DNA of 64,000 nt. Source: Alteromonas sp. M12 (GTDB lineage: Bacteria; Pseudomonadota; Gammaproteobacteria; Enterobacterales; Alteromonadaceae). The position numbers and the translations under genes are program-made. The stretch is from positions 558,001-622,000 of the forward strand of contig NZ_CP144164.1 of the NCBI RefSeq assembly GCF_037478005.1. Direction: 5' to 3'. Positions 54,145-62,465 of the stretch are shown here, one piece after another. Under the pieces are notes generated by a model that worked only from the letters and a program-made list of their open reading frames with translations, did no database searches and had not been told where the DNA came from. The first letter of the stretch is position 1; each line of letters starts with the position of its first letter.

Positions 54145-54993
54145 ATGATAAAGCTAACTGAATTGCCCGCAGATGCGGGCATTTGTTTAAAACCAGAACA
54201 TTTTGACGCTATACCAAGTAAGGTTGATGGTCATTTATGGTTCGAAGTTCATGCAGAAAACTACCTGATGCAGGGTGGTCCTAGACTTGCAAAATTACAG
54301 GAAGTTGCACAGCGATTTCCGTTAAGCATTCATGGTGTTGGGGCTTCGCTTGGTGGACCAAACCCACTTAATCCCGAGCATCTCAAGCGATTGGTTCGTT
54401 TAGTCAATTCGGTTCCTACCGCAGCTTTTTCTGAACATATAGCTTGGTCAGGTGCTGACGGAAATTATATGGGCAATTTAATGCCTACACCAATTACCAC
54501 TCAATCCCTTCTTCGTACTGCCGAGAATATTGACCAGTTACAAAATGCAATTCAACGGCCCATACTGATAGAGAATCCTGCTAATTATCTCAACTTTAAA
54601 TCTGACATGTCCGAAGCGGAATTTATGATGTCTTTGGTGAATAAGACTAGCTGCGGTATTTTGCTGGATGTTAACAATTTATTTATAAGCGCGAACAACA
54701 CTGGGATTGACCCACAGCAATACATTGGCAATCTTGAAGCTACAGCTATCGGTGAGATTCATGTGGCTGGTCATTCGGTTGACCCTATCGAGAAAGATTT
54801 GTTAATTGACTCTCATGATAGTGATGTGTCGAATGCGGTTTGGGCACTTTTAAATGATGCTTTAAGTCACATTGGTCCTTGTCCTGTGCTGATAGAGCGA
54901 GATGCAAATTTACCGCCGTTTGCTGAACTGCTGGCAGAACGCAATATTGCACGAGAGCTAATCCAAAGTAGTAAAGTTGTTAGCTATGAGTGA
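54145..54993 (+). CDS. bufB: MNIO-family bufferin maturase (DUF692)
   Basis: 282 residues forming a TIM barrel. Metal-binding segments: WFEVHAENY, LSIHGVGASLGG, AFSEHIAWS, LIENPANY, ILLDVNNLF, EIHVAGHS, LIDSHDSDV and LIERDANLP. These fit the His/Asp/Glu ligands of the multinuclear non-heme iron centre. It modifies Cys of the bufferin precursor. The stop overlaps the start of bufC. Confidence 0.93.
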   Translation: MIKLTELPADAGICLKPEHFDAIPSKVDGHLWFEVHAENYLMQGGPRLAKLQEVAQRFPLSIHGVGASLGGPNPLNPEHLKRLVRLVNSVPTAAFSEHIAWSGADGNYMGNLMPTPITTQSLLRTAENIDQLQNAIQRPILIENPANYLNFKSDMSEAEFMMSLVNKTSCGILLDVNNLFISANNTGIDPQQYIGNLEATAIGEIHVAGHSVDPIEKDLLIDSHDSDVSNAVWALLNDALSHIGPCPVLIERDANLPPFAELLAERNIARELIQSSKVVSYE

Positions 54994-55726
54994 TTTTCAT
55001 TTCGCCTTAATGGGCTATGTACAAACTGGAGACATACAAGATGTCACCGAACATCTTGATGATGGACAAAATAAACGTCGCTTGGCGGTATATCGGAACA
55101 CCTTTATTAGTAGTTGTATTGATGCGTTGCAACGCAAGTACCCAAGTGCTGAGAAGTTATTAGGTGAGGACTTCTTTAAAACCTTAACTCGACAATTCTG
55201 TTTAACTAACCCGCCCACATCACCTGTTTTGGCAGAATATGGTGAAATTTTTCCTGAGTATTTAAACGATTTTTTGCAACATAATCATCCTGAACTTAGG
55301 TATTTATGGGATATATGTAAATTGGATCGAGCTTGGCATCATGCCTATTTTGCCGATGATAAACCTTCTCTTGGTCAAGATGAAATTGAATCCCTAATTG
55401 AAGATATCGAATCGAAATCACTGTCTTTGCACCCCAGCGTGCAGTTAATCAAAAATGATTGGTCGGTATCGTCTTTATGGGCACAGTTAAGAGTCAGTAA
55501 CCTAAGCGAACAAGTCGCCATCGAGAATACAACTGAAAACCTTCTATTGTGGCGAGACAATAGCAGCATTTTGCATCGAGTCATTTCTGAATCAGAGAGC
55601 CTATTTATTTCTAGTATTTACGCAGGCCGAACTTTAGGTGAAGCCGCGGATGTGGCGATGCAAAATGGTGAAATAGACATAAGTGAAATATTTAGTCAGT
55701 TACTACTTAATAAATTACTAACATAA
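54986..55726 (+). CDS. bufC: BufC/HvfC-type MNIO partner protein (DUF2063)
   Basis: 246 residues from ATG 54986, overlapping the bufB stop. N-terminal DUF2063 with KRRLAVYRNTFISSCIDALQRKYPSAEKLLGEDFF, FCLTNPPTSPVLAEYG, and DICKLDRAWHHAYFADD. The family delivers the precursor peptide to the MNIO enzyme. A C-terminal winged-helix-like region is less conserved. Confidence 0.92.
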   Translation: MSDFHFALMGYVQTGDIQDVTEHLDDGQNKRRLAVYRNTFISSCIDALQRKYPSAEKLLGEDFFKTLTRQFCLTNPPTSPVLAEYGEIFPEYLNDFLQHNHPELRYLWDICKLDRAWHHAYFADDKPSLGQDEIESLIEDIESKSLSLHPSVQLIKNDWSVSSLWAQLRVSNLSEQVAIENTTENLLLWRDNSSILHRVISESESLFISSIYAGRTLGEAADVAMQNGEIDISEIFSQLLLNKLLT

Positions 55727-55738
55727 GAGAAAAAAAAT

Positions 55739-56269
55739 ATGAAAGCCCTAATGAACCTATATGCTGACATCACGGCCAAAGTCAGCTTGTATTTGACCGA
55801 CATAACATTACTTCTTGCTAGGCTATTAGCAGCAAGTGTGTTTTTTCAATCAGGATTAACAAAGTGGAATGGGTTTCTTAGTTTTAATCCGGATAAATAT
55901 GATTTATTTTTATATGAATTTTTCTGTCCAGATCCAGTTCGTGAGGGGGCGTTACTGCTGTGTGATCCTAATACGTTAGATTACGTCGAAGGGTCTACTA
56001 TTGTGTCCTTTATTGAAACACTTGCTGTTTCTGCTGGGGTGGCTGAAATCGTGCTTCCGGTGATGCTCGCTTTTGGCTTTCTGACTCGTGTTGGAGCTGC
56101 TGGCTTAATTGGTATGACGTTATTTATTCAATTAGCTGTATTCCCTTCGTGGGATCACTGGTGGAATCCTGCAGTTTGGTGGTTTATTGTATTGTTGGCC
56201 GTACTTAGTATGGGGCCAGGAAGGATATCTCTCGATAAATTATTGGGCTTAGAAAAAAGCCGAGCATAA
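55739..56269 (+). CDS. DoxX-family membrane protein of the bufferin operon
   Basis: 176 residues, four membrane segments. LLLARLLAASVFFQSGLTKW is the DoxX opening, with FGFLTRVGAAGLIGMTLFIQ later. In buf/hvf operons the DoxX gene is the fourth one. Its role is thought to be in quinone or redox handling for maturation, but this is not established. It follows bufC by 12 bp. Confidence 0.88.
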   Translation: MKALMNLYADITAKVSLYLTDITLLLARLLAASVFFQSGLTKWNGFLSFNPDKYDLFLYEFFCPDPVREGALLLCDPNTLDYVEGSTIVSFIETLAVSAGVAEIVLPVMLAFGFLTRVGAAGLIGMTLFIQLAVFPSWDHWWNPAVWWFIVLLAVLSMGPGRISLDKLLGLEKSRA

Positions 56270-56797
56270 TGTATCCCTTGCTAAGTTAGTTAGCCAGAGT
56301 TTGGGTTGACTAAAGTATCCTTATATATAGGCGCCTACATCAAAAGTAGTGCGTCTATGCCATTTATTCCACTGCTTCCGATAAAACTCGATATTTAGCA
56401 CTCATCTTCAATTTATATTTTCCTACGCAGTACATGAGATAAATATTCCTGCTCTGTCCTTAGTCGCTTCGAGCAAGCTTTATTTGCCGCCTTTAGTGCA
56501 GCGCAAAGCGCCATCTATTAATAATCAATTAAACTAACTCATGAATTACAGTCATGCATTAATGAAATAATATCATTTTTATTCATGAGTTGAACCGCGT
56601 ATAAAACCCACTCTGCTTCGACTTTAGATTTTTACTTTACACATATTGCCGTTGATTCTTGATAGTTCGTTAGGCCCAAACCCTGAGGCTGTGAAAGCGA
56701 TGGCCGACAAGGAAGGCCGCAAAATAAAGTTGCAAAGTCTAAAACGAGCTAACAATAAATTTAGGTTTTATCTCAGATAAATTGGATACAAATCACG
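56270..56797. other. Intergenic region with a possible GST-like fragment
   Basis: About 528 bp between bufferin operon and mesX. A 44-codon frame from TTG 56646 to 56780 reads MPLILDSSLGPNPEAV then KAMADKEGRKIKLQ, reminiscent of the N-terminus of a glutathione S-transferase, but it ends soon. It may be a gene remnant or chance. It has no ribosome site. No terminator was found after the DoxX gene. Confidence 0.35.
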
Positions 56798-57772
56798 ATG
56801 ACTAAAGATTTTATATTTACTATTAACAAGGTTGCTTTTGATGAAAATTATCATCCCTCAGACAACACTCGTATCACGACCAATTTTGCTAATTTAGCAA
56901 GAGGACAGAGCCGTCAAAAGAACTTACGCAACGCTTTAAATATGATTGACAATAGTTTTAATGGCATGGCCTGTTGGGATAATCCCAATGGAGATCGTTA
57001 TTCGGTAGAACTTGATATCATCACCGTTGATATTGACATTGAAGGCAGTGGTCGTAGCTTCCCATCGATTGAAATTTTAAAAACCAATATTGTTGACCAT
57101 AACACCAACAAACGCATAGAAGGCATTGTCGGCAATAACTTTTCCTCTTATCTGCGAGATTATGATTTCAGCGTATTGTTGTTAGAGCATAACAAGAATC
57201 AACCGAAATTTAGCATTCCCGATAATTTTGGCGACCTCCACGGGAAACTGTTTAAATCTTTTATTAATTCAGATGCCTATAAACAGCACTTCAAAAAACT
57301 CCCGGTTATCTGTCTCAGTGTTTCGGATAACAAAACCTATCACCGGACTGAAAATCAACATCCGATATTAGGTGTTGAATACCAGCCAAATGATTCATCG
57401 TTGACGGAACTATATTTCAAAAAAATGGGATTACAGGTTCGTTATTTTATGCCGCCCAATAGTGTCGCGCCTTTGGCTTTTTATTGTTGCGGTGATTTGC
57501 TTAATGATTACACAGCGCTTGAGTTGATAAGTACCATCAGCACCATGGAAACATTTCAAAAGATCTATCGACCTGAAATCTATAACGCCAATGCAGTTGC
57601 GGGAAAATGCTATCAACCAAATTTGCAAAATCAGGATCATTCACTGACTCAAATCGTGTATGACCGCGAAGAACGCAGCCAGTTGGCTAATGAGCAAGGA
57701 AGATTTGCTGAGGAGCATTTCATTAAACCCTACCAAAGAGTCCTTGAGCAGTGGTCTGCTAATTACGCTTAA
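56798..57772 (+). CDS. mesX: MesX-type putative oxygenase (DUF1852)
   Basis: 324 residues, the DUF1852 length. N-terminal KDFIFTINKVAFDENYHPSDNTRITTNFANLARG and HPILGVEYQPNDSSLTELYFKKMGLQVRYFMPPN are family landmarks. DUF1852 proteins (MesX) are required for the MesD methionine synthase and are proposed to be oxygenases. It is 31 bp upstream of mesD, in the usual mesX-mesD order. Confidence 0.9.
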   Translation: MTKDFIFTINKVAFDENYHPSDNTRITTNFANLARGQSRQKNLRNALNMIDNSFNGMACWDNPNGDRYSVELDIITVDIDIEGSGRSFPSIEILKTNIVDHNTNKRIEGIVGNNFSSYLRDYDFSVLLLEHNKNQPKFSIPDNFGDLHGKLFKSFINSDAYKQHFKKLPVICLSVSDNKTYHRTENQHPILGVEYQPNDSSLTELYFKKMGLQVRYFMPPNSVAPLAFYCCGDLLNDYTALELISTISTMETFQKIYRPEIYNANAVAGKCYQPNLQNQDHSLTQIVYDREERSQLANEQGRFAEEHFIKPYQRVLEQWSANYA

Positions 57773-57803
57773 CATTTAACTCCAATATAAGACTTTATTT
57801 ATT

Positions 57804-58832
57804 ATGAAAACACTATTACCTACATCAACTGCCGGCAGTTTACCTAAACCCTCTTGGCTTGCGCAGCCTGAGACACTTTGGTCACCTTGGAAATTACAAG
57901 ATGAAGCGCTAATTGAGGGGAAACGAGACGCTTTACGCTTGTCATTACAAGATCAACAGCAAGCAGGAATTGATATTGTCAGTGACGGTGAGCAAACCCG
58001 TCAGCATTTTGTGACAACTTTCATTGAACACCTTGATGGTGTCGATTTTGAAAAACGTAAAACCGTTAAAATTCGTGATCGTTATGATGCCAGTGTACCC
58101 ACTGTCGTTGGTGCTGTTGCTCGTCAAAAGCCAGTTTTTGTTGAAGACGCCAAATTTTTACGTCAGCAAACCAATCAACCGATTAAATGGGCCCTACCAG
58201 GTCCTATGACGATGATAGATACCCTGTATGATAACCATTACAAAAGCCGTGAGAAATTAGCTTGGGAATTCGCCAAAATTCTCAATCAAGAAGCCAAAGA
58301 ATTAGAAGCAGCTGGTGTTGATATTATTCAATTTGACGAGCCTGCATTTAATGTGTTTTTTGATGAGGTAAACGATTGGGGAATTGCTGCTTTGGAAAGG
58401 GCAATCGAAGGGCTTAAATGTCAAACTGCTGTACATATTTGTTATGGTTATGGCATAAAAGCTAATACAGATTGGAAAAAGACGTTGGGCTCTGAGTGGC
58501 GACAATATGAAAAAGCCTTTCCCAAATTGCAAACATCTAATATCGATATTGTTTCACTGGAATGTCAAAACTCTCGTGTTCCTATGGACCTGATTGAACT
58601 TCTTAGAGGTAAAAACGTGATGGTAGGGGCGATTGATGTCGCAACCAATAAAATAGAGACAGCAGAGGAAGTGGCTAGTACCTTAAGAAAAGCCTTAGAG
58701 TTTGTCGATGCTGACAAGCTCTATCCTTCAACCAACTGTGGCATGGCTCCTTTATCACAACAAGTGGCACGAGCTAAACTTGCTGCTTTGAGTGCAGGGG
58801 CAGAAATACTGCGAACAGAACTCTCTAGTTAA
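57804..58832 (+). CDS. mesD: Folate-independent methionine synthase MesD (core MetE domain)
   Basis: 342 residues, only the catalytic C-terminal half of MetE. TSTAGSLPKPSWLAQPETLW at the start, DIVSDGEQTRQHFVTTFIEHLDG, the zinc ligands in VHICYGYG and ECQNSR, and PSTNCGMAPLSQQVARAKL at the end. MesD is one of the folate-independent core MetE enzymes and needs MesX and oxygen in other species. A hairpin covers the stop codon. Confidence 0.92.
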   Translation: MKTLLPTSTAGSLPKPSWLAQPETLWSPWKLQDEALIEGKRDALRLSLQDQQQAGIDIVSDGEQTRQHFVTTFIEHLDGVDFEKRKTVKIRDRYDASVPTVVGAVARQKPVFVEDAKFLRQQTNQPIKWALPGPMTMIDTLYDNHYKSREKLAWEFAKILNQEAKELEAAGVDIIQFDEPAFNVFFDEVNDWGIAALERAIEGLKCQTAVHICYGYGIKANTDWKKTLGSEWRQYEKAFPKLQTSNIDIVSLECQNSRVPMDLIELLRGKNVMVGAIDVATNKIETAEEVASTLRKALEFVDADKLYPSTNCGMAPLSQQVARAKLAALSAGAEILRTELSS

Positions 58833-58839
58833 GAGAGTT
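58819..58839 (+). terminator. Hairpin over the mesD stop codon
   Basis: AACTCTCT/AGAGAGTT with a 5-nt loop, including the TAA stop. No T run follows, so it may be weak or only stabilise the 3' end. Confidence 0.45.
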
Positions 58840-58921
58840 CGACTTAACAATATTTACCTATAAGTTCGCAACCTAATTTTAATTGAGTGTTAAAAACAAA
58901 AAGGCAGTGAACCTAAAATAT

Positions 58922-59776
58922 ATGAATATCATTAAGTATTTAGTTTGTTTGCAAGTTTTCTTGGCAACAGAGGTTTTAAGTGGGGAGACATCGTTATTTT
59001 TAGATAATGGTGAATATCAAATCCCCGCTATTTACTCCGCTCCATCTGGTATGGACAAATATCCCGCGATAATTTTACTCCACGGTACTGCATCGAATAA
59101 AAATGAAGTAGGTGATTTATATGCGATATTAGCCAAAAGGCTAAGAGACAATAATATCGCATCGATTAGAATTGATTTTGCGGGTACTGGCGATAGTGAA
59201 GTGGACTATAGTCAATACACATTAGCCAGTGCAGTGCGTGATGCAGATATGGCAAGGGGGTTTTTAATCGAACAGCCGCAAATTCTAGCCGATTCTCTGG
59301 CGGTACTGGGATTTAGTCAAGGCGGGTTGATTGCGCAATTGTTGGTGATAGAGCATCCCGAACTCGCTGCACTGGTAACTTGGTCATCGGTTGCGGGCGA
59401 TGGTGGTGAACCGTTTTCAAGCCAGTTTGGGCAGTATTATGCTGAAGCTAAAAATAACGGCGTGGCTGAATTAACATTCGAGTGGCGCGCACCGTTAAAT
59501 TTAAGTGTGCAATGGTTTGAGCAGGTTAAAAAACAGAAGTCATTAACTGAGCTGGCGAATTATCCTGGTGCAGTTTTAGCCATTGCTGGTGGTGCAGATA
59601 CTATTGTTGACCCTATATCTTCGCTTAGATTGATACAGGCAGCAGGCTCTGAGGATGCTCAAGCGGTAGTATTGAAAGGGGCGGATCATGTATTTAATGT
59701 TCTCGACCCAACGGCAACAGAAGACGAGGTTTTACTTAAAATTACTTTGCAATGGTTACTGGAAAAGTTACATTAA
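58922..59776 (+). CDS. Exported alpha/beta hydrolase
   Basis: 284 residues from ATG 58922, which starts directly at a signal peptide (MNIIKYLVCLQVFLATEVLSG). A TTG at 58883 gives a longer N-terminus. The hydrolase fold includes the oxyanion LLHGTASNKNE, nucleophile elbow GFSQGG with Ser, and the C-terminal GADHVF His. Asp in GGADTIVD is the likely acid. Substrate not predictable (ester or peptide). Confidence 0.82.
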   Translation: MNIIKYLVCLQVFLATEVLSGETSLFLDNGEYQIPAIYSAPSGMDKYPAIILLHGTASNKNEVGDLYAILAKRLRDNNIASIRIDFAGTGDSEVDYSQYTLASAVRDADMARGFLIEQPQILADSLAVLGFSQGGLIAQLLVIEHPELAALVTWSSVAGDGGEPFSSQFGQYYAEAKNNGVAELTFEWRAPLNLSVQWFEQVKKQKSLTELANYPGAVLAIAGGADTIVDPISSLRLIQAAGSEDAQAVVLKGADHVFNVLDPTATEDEVLLKITLQWLLEKLH

Positions 59777-59837
59777 ATTCACACTTAACCTTTGATTAGG
59801 TGCATTTTAACTAAAATAGACTGAGTGAATTTAACCG

Positions 59838-60299
59838 TTGGAAAATATAAGTATACGAAAAGCGATAATAGGCGACCTTGAAAAGTTAATAGAATTAGAG
59901 CAAAAGTTGATTGCGGCCGAACGTCCCTTTAACTCGATTTTAAAAGCAAAAGATGCAACTTATTACGATATTGAAAATTTAATAACCAGTCCATCGTCAT
60001 ATTTGGCGGTAGCTGAATTCGAGGGCGAGATAATAGCCACGGGTTATGCGCAAATTCGAGAGTCGAAACGAGCCCATAAACACGATCATCATGTTTATTT
60101 AGGCTTTATGTTTGTAGCTCAAGAGTATCGTGGTCAGGGGATTAATAAACGAATTATGCAAACATTAATTGCTTGGGGCAGGGAACAAAATTTGGATGAT
60201 TTTTATCTGGATGTTTACGCCACTAATGAATCAGCGATCAAAGCTTATCGAAAAGCGGGGTTTGCTGAATCCACTTTTGAAATGAAACTAAACTTTTAG
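59838..60299 (+). CDS. GNAT-family N-acetyltransferase
   Basis: 153 residues. Motif A: YLGFMFVAQEYRGQGINKRIMQTLI with the RGQGINK loop; motif B: YLDVYATNESAIKAYRKAGF. TTG at 59838 starts it and has no strong ribosome site. Substrate unknown. Confidence 0.82.
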   Translation: MENISIRKAIIGDLEKLIELEQKLIAAERPFNSILKAKDATYYDIENLITSPSSYLAVAEFEGEIIATGYAQIRESKRAHKHDHHVYLGFMFVAQEYRGQGINKRIMQTLIAWGREQNLDDFYLDVYATNESAIKAYRKAGFAESTFEMKLNF

Positions 60300-60412
60300 A
60301 TAAACGCTACCTTTTGAATTAAATTTTTAATCAATGTAAGTGATACAAATAAGCTATTTGTGCGTTAAAACTACTAGGTTTAGACATTTTTAGTTAATTA
60401 GGTTTGGTATTT

Positions 60413-60937
60413 ATGAAATTTAAGCTCGGTTTTCTTTTAATCATAAGTTTGTTCGTTGCTTCATGCACATCGATTCCTCAGGGAATAGAACCGGTCAAGA
60501 ATTTTGAGTTGAATAAATATTTAGGGACTTGGTACGAAATCGCTCGTTTTGACCACAGTTTTGAAGAAGGTTTAGAAGCTGTCTCTGCGCAATATTCCCT
60601 ACTCGAAGATGGTGGTGTCAGTGTTACCAATCGGGGATTTAACCCTGAAGAAGGTGAATGGGAAGAAGCCAAAGGCAAGGCTTATTTTGTTGATGATGAA
60701 TCAGTAGGACATTTAAAAGTATCTTTTTTCGGTCCTTTTTACTCTAGCTATGTCATATTTTTCCTCGATAGTCGTGATTACCAATATGCCTTGGTAAGCG
60801 GACCGAACCGAGAGTATTTATGGATATTGAGTAGAGACAAAAATTTACCAAAATCGGTTGTAGACATGTTAATTACTGAAGCCAGTGCAGCTGGCTATGA
60901 TACTTCCAAATTAATCTTCGTAGACCATGAACAGTGA
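60413..60937 (+). CDS. blc: Outer membrane lipocalin Blc-type lipoprotein
   Basis: 174 residues from ATG 60413. Lipobox VASC at about residue 18. Lipocalin signature GTWYEIARFDHSFEEGLE, then VTNRGFNPEEGEWEEAKGKAYF and YQYALVSGPNREYLWILSR. Blc binds lysophospholipids or fatty acids at the outer membrane. Monocistronic by appearance. Confidence 0.93.
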   Translation: MKFKLGFLLIISLFVASCTSIPQGIEPVKNFELNKYLGTWYEIARFDHSFEEGLEAVSAQYSLLEDGGVSVTNRGFNPEEGEWEEAKGKAYFVDDESVGHLKVSFFGPFYSSYVIFFLDSRDYQYALVSGPNREYLWILSRDKNLPKSVVDMLITEASAAGYDTSKLIFVDHEQ

Positions 60938-61038
60938 CTAATAAAAGACATCATTCAAAAAAATTGAAATTATTATTTATGAATGAAGGTCTTAGCTAAA
61001 AACAAATCTCTGAATGAGAAGAAAGCGGAAGGAATAAC

Positions 61039-61566
61039 ATGCTCGAAAGTCAGCTTGAAGTAGTGCGCCAAGCCAAGCAATTTTTAACTTACACTGATAT
61101 GACTGAATATCAGCAGATCTTAAAACCTCATCTCTCAGGCAGTGCAGGTATGCACATGCGGCATATTCTCGATCATTATTTGGCGCTAAAAAACGGACTC
61201 GCCATAAAATCAATTGATTATGATAAACGAAATAGACATTCGGAATCAGAAAGGTGCCCCAAAGCCGCACTAAAAGAGTGGCAGGAAATCGAAACTTGGT
61301 TAGATTCTGTTTGCCAAAAAGATCTTGATGTTAACTTATTAGTTAGCTGTGAAGTCAGTGCAAACAAGGTTGAACAGGTTCAAGTTCAATCCACTTTAGC
61401 GCGCGAGTTGGTATTCATCTCAAGTCATGCCATTCATCATTTTTCATTACTTAGTGTGATCCAGTCACTTAGAGGGCAAAGTACCCCAGAAAACTTTGGT
61501 GTTGCCCCTGCAACAGTTTCTTTTCAGCGGGAACAGACGCGAAAAACCGCAGTTTCCAATGCTTAA
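61039..61566 (+). CDS. DinB-like protein
   Basis: 175 residues, four-helix bundle expected. His triad likely from MHMRHILDHY (about residue 35-45) and SHAIHHFSLL (about 135). DinB-like proteins are metal-binding enzymes of thiol transfer or unknown reactions. Central linker VSCEVSANKVEQ. ATG has AAGGAA upstream. Confidence 0.72.
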   Translation: MLESQLEVVRQAKQFLTYTDMTEYQQILKPHLSGSAGMHMRHILDHYLALKNGLAIKSIDYDKRNRHSESERCPKAALKEWQEIETWLDSVCQKDLDVNLLVSCEVSANKVEQVQVQSTLARELVFISSHAIHHFSLLSVIQSLRGQSTPENFGVAPATVSFQREQTRKTAVSNA

Positions 61567-61594
61567 TTAAATCTAAAATCCTAGCCTAATGTGT

Positions 61595-61621
61595 AAAAAC
61601 CATAGAAATTTTATGGTTTTT
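61595..61621. terminator. AT-rich hairpin, weak terminator
   Basis: AAAAACCATA/TATGGTTTTT with a 7-nt loop, 29 bp after the DinB-like gene. T runs on both sides make a bidirectional terminator possible. Confidence 0.5.
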
Positions 61622-61666
61622 ATGGATAATATCGCCGCTTAAATTCCATTCCACAAAGGTTTTAAC

Positions 61667-62230
61667 ATGTCTATAGAACAAACTCTTCTATCTCGCAGCA
61701 ATCAAACGTGCGAATTGTGCGGCGCAACTGACTCACTTGTCGTATATGAAGTCCCGCCAGAAGAGGCGCATGCAGATAAATGTATTTTAGTTTGCGGCAC
61801 ATGCCAGTCTCAAATTTCGGGCGAGGCTGAACTGGACATGACTCACTGGCGTTGTCTAAACGACAGCATGTGGAGCCAAGTCCCTGCGGTGCAAATAGTT
61901 GCCTGGCGAATGCTTAAAAAGTTATCTTTTGAAGGTTGGGCGCAGGATTTGTTAGACATGTTATATCTGGACGAAGATATGCTTAAGTGGGCAGAGTCTG
62001 GTCTTGTTGAGCACAGTGACGAGCCAACATTAGATTGTAACGGTACAGTTCTGCAGGCGGGTGATACCGTTACCCTTGTGAAAGATTTAAATGTGAAAGG
62101 CGCTAACTTTACCGCTAAACGAGGTACTGCAGTGCGTGGAATTGGCCTTAGTAGCAATCCAGAACACATCGAAGGCAAAGTCAATGGTCAGCGAATTGTG
62201 ATCATCAGTGCATATACCAAAAAATCATAA
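61667..62230 (+). CDS. phnA: PhnA-domain protein
   Basis: 187 residues. N-terminal zinc ribbon (CELCGA and CGTCQ), then the PhnA domain at the C-terminus (LDCNGTVLQAGDTVTLVKDLNVKGANFTAKRGT, split). Longer than E. coli YjdM/PhnA (111), as is common in marine bacteria. Despite the name a role in phosphonate use is not supported; function unknown. Confidence 0.88.
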   Translation: MSIEQTLLSRSNQTCELCGATDSLVVYEVPPEEAHADKCILVCGTCQSQISGEAELDMTHWRCLNDSMWSQVPAVQIVAWRMLKKLSFEGWAQDLLDMLYLDEDMLKWAESGLVEHSDEPTLDCNGTVLQAGDTVTLVKDLNVKGANFTAKRGTAVRGIGLSSNPEHIEGKVNGQRIVIISAYTKKS

Positions 62231-62455
62231 TAATAGTTTGGGCTTCAGCCCGAATAGGCGCTAGCATTTCACTCGTTAGCAGCAGCGATTGGTAAATATC
62301 CATGGGCTAAAGCCTCATGCTACGGGTGTATTGTAGTTTGGGCTAAAGCCCGAATAGGCGCTAGCATTTCACTCGTTAGCTGCAGCGATTGGTAAATATC
62401 CATGGGCTAAAGCCCATGCTACGGGTGTATTGTAGTTTGGGCTTCAGCCCGAATA
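62231..62455. repeat. REP/BIME-like repeat cluster between phnA and the acyltransferase gene
   Basis: Two repeats of about 100 bp start at 62234 and 62334, with a third partial at 62433. Each has a TAGTTTGGGCT(T/A)(C/A)AGCCCGAA hairpin and a convergent CATGGGCTAAAGCCCATGCTAC. Read on the minus strand, the latter is GTAGCATGGGCTTTAGCCCATG. Thus paired GTAG hairpins in opposite orientation, the BIME layout. Related in core to those at 6723-6958. Confidence 0.88.
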
Positions 62456-62465
62456 AGTCGATTAA

